A stretch of DNA of 10,993 nucleotides from Actinomycetota bacterium (GTDB lineage: Bacteria; Actinomycetota; Actinomycetes; Nanopelagicales; Nanopelagicaceae), in assembly GCA_009706135.1 (NCBI GenBank), contig WLRX01000020.1, positions 1 to 10,993 of the forward strand, in the 5' to 3' direction. The notes under the pieces were generated by a model, which was not told where the DNA came from, did no database searches, and worked only from the letters and a program-made list of their open reading frames with translations. Below are positions 6,636-10,993 of this stretch, in pieces; positions within the stretch are counted from its first letter, which is position 1, and each line of letters begins with the position of its first letter. A program made the position numbers and the translations under genes.

Positions 6636-7249
6636 ATATTGGCGAAGTCACCGCCGTAACATTTACACTCCAAGCATTCGTGACTCTCTTTGTCATCATG
6701 GATCCACCAGGTGCGACACCAATTTTTCTAGGACTTGTTTCCGATAAATCACCAGCGGTGCGTAGAAAACTCGCATGGCAAGCAGCGGCAGTTTCATTCG
6801 TTGTAATCACTACATTCGCACTCTTTGGTCGCCTTGTACTTTCTTACTTAAATATTTCACTTGAATCACTTCAAGCAGCAGGCGGTCTTTTATTGCTGAT
6901 TGTGTCCCTTGAATTATTAATGGGTGGGCGGCCAGGTTCAGAAAATCGTAAATCAAATAACATTGCACTCGTTCCGTTGGGCACACCTTTACTTGCAGGG
7001 CCAGGCGCAATCGTTGCAACGATGATTTATGTACAAAAAATAGATAACGCAGGACAAGCAATCGGATTGGCTGTTGCAGTTATCGCCGTTCACCTTGCGA
7101 TTGCGATTACTTTAATGGCTTCAACAACAATTCTTAAGGTAATTAAAGATACTGGTGTTAATCTCGTTGCCAGCATCGCAGGACTCTTGCTTGCAGCAAT
7201 CGCAATTCAAATGATCGCAGATGCAATAAAGGCATTCACTGCAGCATGA
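6632..7249 (+). CDS. MarC/UPF0056 family inner membrane protein
   Basis: A 205-residue protein with about six transmembrane helices (around 10-30, 48-66, 82-98, 117-135, 142-165, 178-200). It carries the two family hallmarks: MDPPGATPIFL (23-33), at the usual DP-G--PIFL position near the N-terminus, and PLGTPLLAGPGAI (115-127) in the fourth hydrophobic segment. The two half-repeats are related. Despite the name (from the E. coli mar locus), the family is no longer thought to confer multiple antibiotic resistance and its transported substrate, if any, is unknown. The start overlaps the PHP stop as ATGA, with AAGGG about 11 bases upstream as a weak ribosome binding site. The stop overlaps the next gene in the same way. 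Confidence 0.92.
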   Translation: MNIGEVTAVTFTLQAFVTLFVIMDPPGATPIFLGLVSDKSPAVRRKLAWQAAAVSFVVITTFALFGRLVLSYLNISLESLQAAGGLLLLIVSLELLMGGRPGSENRKSNNIALVPLGTPLLAGPGAIVATMIYVQKIDNAGQAIGLAVAVIAVHLAIAITLMASTTILKVIKDTGVNLVASIAGLLLAAIAIQMIADAIKAFTAA

Positions 7250-8034
7250 GCCCAGAGCTAGGTTTGTTCTCACCCCAGAGCGTTGTATGGAAAATTCATA
7301 GTGATCCATCAATGGTTGTTGGTGGAATTAGAGCGCTCTTACAGCAAGCTCTGCATCCCGTTGCTATGGATGGAGTAGCAAAGAACTCAAATTTTCGTGA
7401 AGACACATGGGGAAGATTGCAACGAACTGGAGATTACGTTGCGACATTAAGTTTTGCTCCACGCAAAGATGCCGAAGCTCTTGCAGCCAGAGTGCGTTCT
7501 GTTCATACAAAACTAGGGCTAGATGATCCACATCTACTTTTATGGGTTCATATGGCTCTGGTTGATTCATTTTTAGATGTTGCCATTCGTTCTGGAATGC
7601 AATTAGCCTCACAAGATCAAGATCAATACGTAAAGGAAATGGTTGATTTTGCTCGATTAGTTGGAATTGATCCCAATACAGTTCCATCAAACACACAAGA
7701 ACTTAAATCTTATTTTGAAAATATCGCACCAGAACTCTATGCCAGTGATGATGCAAAGCGTGTGGCACTATTTCTCACTTTTCCTCCAATGGCAACTGCC
7801 ATTCGATTTGCGACTCCAGCCGCACCTGCGTGGGCAACCTTAAGTGCTTTGGCATCAGCGGCACTTCCACAGTGGGCTCGCAAACTTTATGCAATTCCAT
7901 CGCTACCAGGCCAAGATGTAATTACAAATGCTGCGCTGGTTGCGACTCGTTCAACACTCAAACTCGTACCCGAAAACTTTTTCCAACCACCTATTCTAAA
8001 GCAAGCCCTCATTAGGTGGGGCATCGCCTCATGA
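7246..8034 (+). CDS. MpaB/DUF2236 family protein, probable heme-dependent oxygenase
   Basis: A 262-residue soluble helical protein of the DUF2236 family (oxygenase MpaB, related to latex-clearing rubber oxygenase Lcp). The hallmark block runs from about residue 18 to 70: GGIRALLQQALHPVAMDGVA (26-45), then FREDTWGRLQRTGDYVATLSF (50-70). A second conserved block, LLLWVHMALVDSFL (97-110), includes H102. H37 and H102 are candidate heme-contacting or catalytic histidines by family analogy. Characterised relatives bind b-type heme and cleave or oxidise C=C bonds of isoprenoids; the actual substrate of actinobacterial members is unknown. There is no signal peptide, so it should act in the cytoplasm or at the inner membrane face. 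It sits between MarC and the ParA-like gene, with ATGA overlaps on both sides. Confidence 0.85.
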   Translation: MSPELGLFSPQSVVWKIHSDPSMVVGGIRALLQQALHPVAMDGVAKNSNFREDTWGRLQRTGDYVATLSFAPRKDAEALAARVRSVHTKLGLDDPHLLLWVHMALVDSFLDVAIRSGMQLASQDQDQYVKEMVDFARLVGIDPNTVPSNTQELKSYFENIAPELYASDDAKRVALFLTFPPMATAIRFATPAAPAWATLSALASAALPQWARKLYAIPSLPGQDVITNAALVATRSTLKLVPENFFQPPILKQALIRWGIAS

Positions 8035-8717
8035 GTTCGATAATTGTTGTAGCTAACATTGCTGGCGGAACTTACAAAAGTACCACTGCACATTCACTAG
8101 CAGTAGCAAGTGTTGAGTACGGCAAGAAAGTTTTATTAATTGATTTAGATCCCAGGGCAGAGATCACATTCAATTTAGGTTATGAAAAATCAAGAGAAAC
8201 TACCCTTGAACTACTTCAAAGTTTGTCACTTTCACAAAACAATGACATTACAACTGCTGAAAGATTTGACTTTATTGGTGCAGACTCAAGACTTGCCTCA
8301 TATACCGACGTGAATTCACTCAAAACATTTTTGAGTTCTTTATCAACTCGTTACGATGTTGTAATAATTGATACACCAGCTCAGATTGATTCACGACTAG
8401 CAATGGCCCTTGTTGCTGCAGATGCGTTGGTTGTTCCAACAAGTGCATCTATTCACAGTATCCGCGGAGCAATAAGTACTTTAAAAGTTGATTCTGCAGC
8501 CAAAAAATTCATACTTCCAATTGATCAATTTGGGACAGAACTAGAGAAACTCTTTGACAATGCAATCTTGATAGATGCGCTCATTCCATTTACAGCAGGT
8601 ATTGATGCAGCCACTTCTCAAAAGCGCAGTTTGTTATCTACAGATAAGAGTTCAGATTTTGCAGAAGCGTACCGAGAAGCGGCGTATAGTCTTCTCGAGC
8701 ACCTTAATCATTTTTAA
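8031..8717 (+). CDS. ParA/MinD-like SIMIBI ATPase with degenerate P-loop
   Basis: A 228-residue protein with the ParA fold order: beta1-P-loop, switch I LLIDLDPRAEIT (35-46), and Walker B/switch II VVIIDTPAQ (110-118). The canonical deviant Walker A KGGVGKTT is here AGGTYKST (11-18). The signature lysine is alanine and the glycine before the invariant lysine is tyrosine, while K16 and S17 remain. ATP-sandwich dimerisation or hydrolysis may thus be altered. No HTH is present, and there is no adjacent ParB or parS-like repeat, so a role in chromosome partition is unlikely. I chose ATG 8031 over an upstream GTG at 8016 because it gives the same ATGA overlap as every other junction of this operon and places beta1 right at the N-terminus. 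The last 14 bases overlap the converging helicase gene. The biological role is not known. Confidence 0.8.
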   Translation: MSSIIVVANIAGGTYKSTTAHSLAVASVEYGKKVLLIDLDPRAEITFNLGYEKSRETTLELLQSLSLSQNNDITTAERFDFIGADSRLASYTDVNSLKTFLSSLSTRYDVVIIDTPAQIDSRLAMALVAADALVVPTSASIHSIRGAISTLKVDSAAKKFILPIDQFGTELEKLFDNAILIDALIPFTAGIDAATSQKRSLLSTDKSSDFAEAYREAAYSLLEHLNHF

Positions 8718-10014
8718 ATTTCTTAGTGCGCGTACGTTCACGTTTTTCAGTTGTTCGTTCAACTTTAGCCGGAGCATCAACTTTCACGGATTTTTCTTTA
8801 ACCAATCGCCCGTTTGAGCCAGCAGGAATTTTCATTACTTCATAGAGATGCTCTGAAGACGAGTAGGTTTCTTCTGGTTCTGGTAAACCAAGTTTTAAGG
8901 CCATATCAATCATCTTCCAGCGAGCCATTTCATCCCAATCAACAAAGGTGACTGCGATTCCGTGGGCGCCTGCACGTGCAGTACGTCCGATTCTGTGAAC
9001 GTATGTTTTCTCATCTTCTGGACATTGGTAATTAATTACGTGAGTGATTCCATCAATATCAATTCCGCGTGCCGCTACATCGGTGGCAACAAGCACATCT
9101 GTTTTACCTGCCTTGAAATCATTGAGTGCTTTTTCTCGGGCAGTTTGAGCAAGATCTCCGTGAATGGTCGCAGATCTAAATCCTCGCTCGAGTAAGTCAT
9201 CTGCTGTCTTCTGGCATGTTCGTTTAGTGCGGCAGAAGACAATTGTTGGGCCACGACCATCTGCTTGCAGGATTCGTGCCAACATCTCAATTTTGTCCAT
9301 CGCATGCGCACGATAAACATGCTGCTCAATTTTTGAAACAACAGCGCCTTCATCTTCATTATCTTGCGTGCGAATATGAATTGGTTGATTCATAAACCGA
9401 CGCGCAAGGTTAAGAATGTCTCCAGGCATCGTCGCTGAAAAAAGCATTGTTTGCGAACGCTTTGGAGTACTTGTAAAAATCTTTTCAACATCGGGTAAAA
9501 AACCAAGGTCGAGCATCTCATCTGCTTCATCCAAGACAAGTCGTGAAACTTCTTTGAGTTTGAGGTGTCCCTGGCGGTAAAGATCTAAAAGCCGTCCAGG
9601 AGTACCGACAACAATTTCAATTCCTGCACTCAGTGAATCTATTTGCGGCTCGAATGCTCGCCCACCATATACGGCTAACGTTCTAATTCCACGATTGTTG
9701 GCTAGTTCGTCAATATCTTTTGCAACTTGAATACATAACTCACGTGTTGGCACAACAACTAAAACTTGAGGTGCACCTTTATGTTCTAGCCCTTGCCACT
9801 CTGCGTCATTTGGCGCAATGACTCGCTCAATCAGAGGGATTCCAAATGCAAGTGTTTTTCCAGTACCAGTTTTTGCTTGACCAATGACATCTCCGTCTGC
9901 CAGTGCAATTGGCAAAACCATTTCCTGGATGGGAAAAGGTGAAGCAAAGCCATGCTCCTTAAGAGCAGCCTTAGTTTCTTGGCGAAGTGGAAGGTCTTCG
10001 AAAGTTAGTGACAC
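8704..10014 (-). CDS. DEAD-box ATP-dependent RNA helicase
   Basis: A 436-residue RNA helicase with all superfamily 2 motifs: Q motif around F23-Q30, motif I AKTGTGKT (47-54), Ia PTREL (89-93), Ib TPGR (138-141), II DEAD (162-165), III SAT (193-195), IV IVFCRTK (258-264), V DVAARGID (312-319) and VI HRIGRTARAG (340-349). The C-terminus (about 405-436) is a short basic tail likely to bind RNA. It resembles the mycobacterial helicase called RhlE; likely roles are ribosome assembly and unwinding of mRNA structure. The start is GTG at 10014, directly after the DUF3107 stop (TAA then GTG), with no Shine-Dalgarno sequence, so translation is probably coupled. The motif-complete N-terminus (LTFEDLPL) supports that start. 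Confidence 0.95.
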   Translation of the reverse strand: MSLTFEDLPLRQETKAALKEHGFASPFPIQEMVLPIALADGDVIGQAKTGTGKTLAFGIPLIERVIAPNDAEWQGLEHKGAPQVLVVVPTRELCIQVAKDIDELANNRGIRTLAVYGGRAFEPQIDSLSAGIEIVVGTPGRLLDLYRQGHLKLKEVSRLVLDEADEMLDLGFLPDVEKIFTSTPKRSQTMLFSATMPGDILNLARRFMNQPIHIRTQDNEDEGAVVSKIEQHVYRAHAMDKIEMLARILQADGRGPTIVFCRTKRTCQKTADDLLERGFRSATIHGDLAQTAREKALNDFKAGKTDVLVATDVAARGIDIDGITHVINYQCPEDEKTYVHRIGRTARAGAHGIAVTFVDWDEMARWKMIDMALKLGLPEPEETYSSSEHLYEVMKIPAGSNGRLVKEKSVKVDAPAKVERTTEKRERTRTKKFKND

Positions 10015-10272
10015 TTATTGGGCGCCGAAACCGACACGACGATCGGTTTGTTCGCCAATTTCTACGTAACCAATTTTGTCTGCAGGAACCATTACGACTC
10101 GACCGCGAATATCTTCCAGAGTTAAAGCCTCACCAGATTTGAGGGCTGTATTCACAGCGCTTTGAATTTCGGTAGCTCCGAGTTCGCTCTCAAAATTTAG
10201 ATCTGAATTTACATTAGTTACAGAGATTCGAACCTGAACTTTTTTAGCGCTATCGCTTTTCTTTGTACTCAT
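10015..10272 (-). CDS. DUF3107 family small protein
   Basis: An 85-residue actinobacteria-specific protein of unknown function. After a basic N-terminal extension (MSTKKSDSAKK) the DUF3107 domain runs from about 12 to 85. It has two or three beta strands (VQVRISVTN; the acidic LNFESELGA), one helix (about 34-46), the strand GRVVMVPADKIGYVEIG (57-73) and the very conserved RRVGFG ending (78-83). In Mycobacterium tuberculosis the homologue (Rv3208A, TB9.4) also lies next to a TetR regulator and near a DEAD-box helicase, so the neighbourhood is conserved. Joint expression with the helicase is likely because the genes abut. A role in RNA metabolism is possible but only inferred from position. Confidence 0.9.
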   Translation of the reverse strand: MSTKKSDSAKKVQVRISVTNVNSDLNFESELGATEIQSAVNTALKSGEALTLEDIRGRVVMVPADKIGYVEIGEQTDRRVGFGAQ

Positions 10273-10280
10273 AGTTGCTA

Positions 10281-10286
10281 ATACTA
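10281..10286 (-). promoter_or_regulatory. Possible -10 box (TAGTAT) of the DUF3107-helicase transcript
   Basis: On the minus strand TAGTAT lies eight bases before the DUF3107 ATG at 10272, within the 43-base gap after the TetR gene. It fits TAnnnT and would give a leaderless or nearly leaderless message. The bases after it (TAGCAACT) resemble those at the TetR gene (TAGCCGTG). No -35 match at normal spacing is seen. Confidence 0.4.
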
Positions 10287-10315
10287 CAGATTAAATACCA
10301 TGCGAGTTTGCCAAA

Positions 10316-10933
10316 TTATTTGCTGGGAAAGCCTGAAATTCCACGCCACATGAGATTTTCCACTAAATCCACTGCTTGTTGGCGGGTTAATTTGCTATCG
10401 CGTTCTAGCCAATGACGAGCAGTAACTTGTGCGCATCCGATCAATCCAACTCCTAGCAACATTGCAACTTCTTTCGGTAGACCAGTATCGAGGGAAATAA
10501 TCGCACTCACGGCTGCAGCGCAGTCATAAGTCATTCGATTGAGTCTTTCGGCAACTGAGGGTTCAACACTCATATCGCTTTCAAATAGCAGTCGAAATGC
10601 TTCGCCTTCACTTTCTATGAATCCAAAATATGCATCAACCGTAGCTCGAACTCGGTTTGCGTTATCTGGCGTAGAAGAAATTGCTTTTTGGATTTCATAA
10701 ACGAGTGAATCAATATGAAGATCTAAAACTGCTAAATATAGTTCTAACTTAGATGGAAAGTGCTGATACAAAACTGGTTTACTGACTCCTGCACGATCTG
10801 CAATTTCATCCATTGCAGCAGAGTGATATCCGGCAGCTGTGAAAACTTCGAGGGCAGCAGATAACAAAAGTGCACGGCGTTCATCACGTGGCAAGCGAGG
10901 TTTGTTATCTCGCAGATTGGCTGAAGTACTCAT
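10316..10933 (-). CDS. TetR/AcrR family transcriptional regulator
   Basis: A 205-residue repressor-type regulator. The N-terminal DNA-binding domain (about 15-65) has the TetR pattern: ALEVFTAAGYHSAAMDEIA (27-45), then the helix-turn-helix GVSKPVLYQHFPSK (49-62) with SKPVLYQHF as recognition helix. The remaining helical region binds an unknown ligand and forms the dimer. I chose the ATG at 10933; a TTG seven codons upstream (10954) would lie over the putative -10 box and is less likely. The orthologous position in mycobacteria (Rv3208) is also a TetR gene before DUF3107. It may regulate itself and the DUF3107-helicase genes 43 bases downstream. Confidence 0.92.
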   Translation of the reverse strand: MSTSANLRDNKPRLPRDERRALLLSAALEVFTAAGYHSAAMDEIADRAGVSKPVLYQHFPSKLELYLAVLDLHIDSLVYEIQKAISSTPDNANRVRATVDAYFGFIESEGEAFRLLFESDMSVEPSVAERLNRMTYDCAAAVSAIISLDTGLPKEVAMLLGVGLIGCAQVTARHWLERDSKLTRQQAVDLVENLMWRGISGFPSK

Positions 10934-10941
10934 CACGGCTA

Positions 10942-10947
10942 ATCGTA
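10942..10947 (-). promoter_or_regulatory. Possible -10 box (TACGAT) of the TetR gene
   Basis: On the minus strand TACGAT is eight bases before the ATG at 10933, the same spacing as at the DUF3107 gene, and no Shine-Dalgarno sequence is present. A short inverted repeat lies immediately upstream, between the expected -35 and -10 positions. Confidence 0.4.
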
Positions 10948-10948
10948 G

Positions 10949-10960
10949 AGGCAAAAGCCT
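10949..10960 (-). promoter_or_regulatory. Candidate TetR operator (short inverted repeat)
   Basis: AGGC and GCCT arms flank four A/T bases (AGGCAAAAGCCT on the plus strand), adjoining the possible -10 box of the TetR gene. The position would suit autorepression. The arms are only four bases and could occur by chance, so this is a weak call. Confidence 0.2.
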
Positions 10961-10993
10961 TCAAATTGGCAGTGCTCTCGTGAGTACGGCAGA

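Noticed and set aside
6632..7249. Multiple antibiotic resistance function for MarC
   Set aside because: The name is historical; the family is not considered a resistance determinant and nothing in the window supports one.
8016..8030. GTG start giving five extra residues on the ParA-like protein
   Set aside because: The ATG at 8031 forms the ATGA overlap used at all other junctions, and ParA proteins normally begin right before beta strand 1.
8031..8717. Chromosome or plasmid partition locus (parA with parB/parS)
   Set aside because: No ParB-like gene or parS-type palindrome is near, and the P-loop is degenerate.
10307..10315. TTTGCCAAA in the TetR-DUF3107 gap as an operator or terminator
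   Set aside because: Only a four-base arm with an odd centre and no T-tract; not distinguishable from chance.
10934..10954. TTG start giving seven extra residues on the TetR regulator
   Set aside because: It would place the probable -10 box inside the coding region; the extra residues are not part of the TetR domain.
1..10993. Mobile element, prophage, CRISPR or defence island
   Set aside because: No transposase, integrase, terminal repeats, spaced repeats or defence domains were seen; all genes belong to conserved actinobacterial families with even composition.

Overview
The window looks like a stretch of core chromosome from a small, AT-leaning actinobacterium. The evidence is gene content: a Mycobacterium/Streptomyces-type order of O-methyltransferase, HtrA, TatB, Mrp, DUF1003 and an MgtE-like CBS protein, then PHP, MarC, a DEAD-box helicase, DUF3107 and a TetR regulator. 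Base composition is far below a typical high-GC actinobacterium (judged by eye, not counted). Genes are packed with almost no spacers. This fits streamlined freshwater Actinobacteria such as the acI/Nanopelagicales group; that placement is inference. I see no mobile elements, phage genes, tRNAs, rRNAs or CRISPR arrays.

Layout. (1) Bases 1-3041, plus strand: the 3' part of an O-methyltransferase (cut by the window edge), an HtrA-type membrane-anchored serine protease, TatB and the Mrp Fe-S/P-loop protein. TatB has its own probable leaderless promoter and overlaps mrp by ATGA. This block concerns envelope quality control, Tat export and Fe-S handling. (2) Bases 3006-4816, minus strand: a two-gene operon of an MgtE_N/CBS protein with no membrane channel and a DUF1003 membrane protein. 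(3) Bases 4888-8717, plus strand: a five-gene operon (EamA transporter, PHP phosphoesterase, MarC membrane protein, MpaB/DUF2236-family protein, ParA-like protein) in which all four junctions are 4-base ATGA overlaps. It diverges from block 2 across a 71-base spacer holding two back-to-back leaderless promoters. (4) Bases 8704-10933, minus strand: TetR regulator, DUF3107 protein and DEAD-box RNA helicase, with the helicase start abutting the DUF3107 stop.

The two strand switches with converging genes have overlapping 3' ends (36 and 14 bases) and no visible hairpin terminator. At five gene starts a TAnnnT hexamer lies 6 or 8 bases before the ATG, which suggests widespread leaderless transcription. 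The most unusual protein is the ParA-like ATPase at 8031-8717: its deviant Walker A loop has lost the signature lysine and the glycine before the invariant lysine. I found no clear new multi-gene defence or mobile system; this is mostly conserved housekeeping DNA with some degenerate or poorly understood members.
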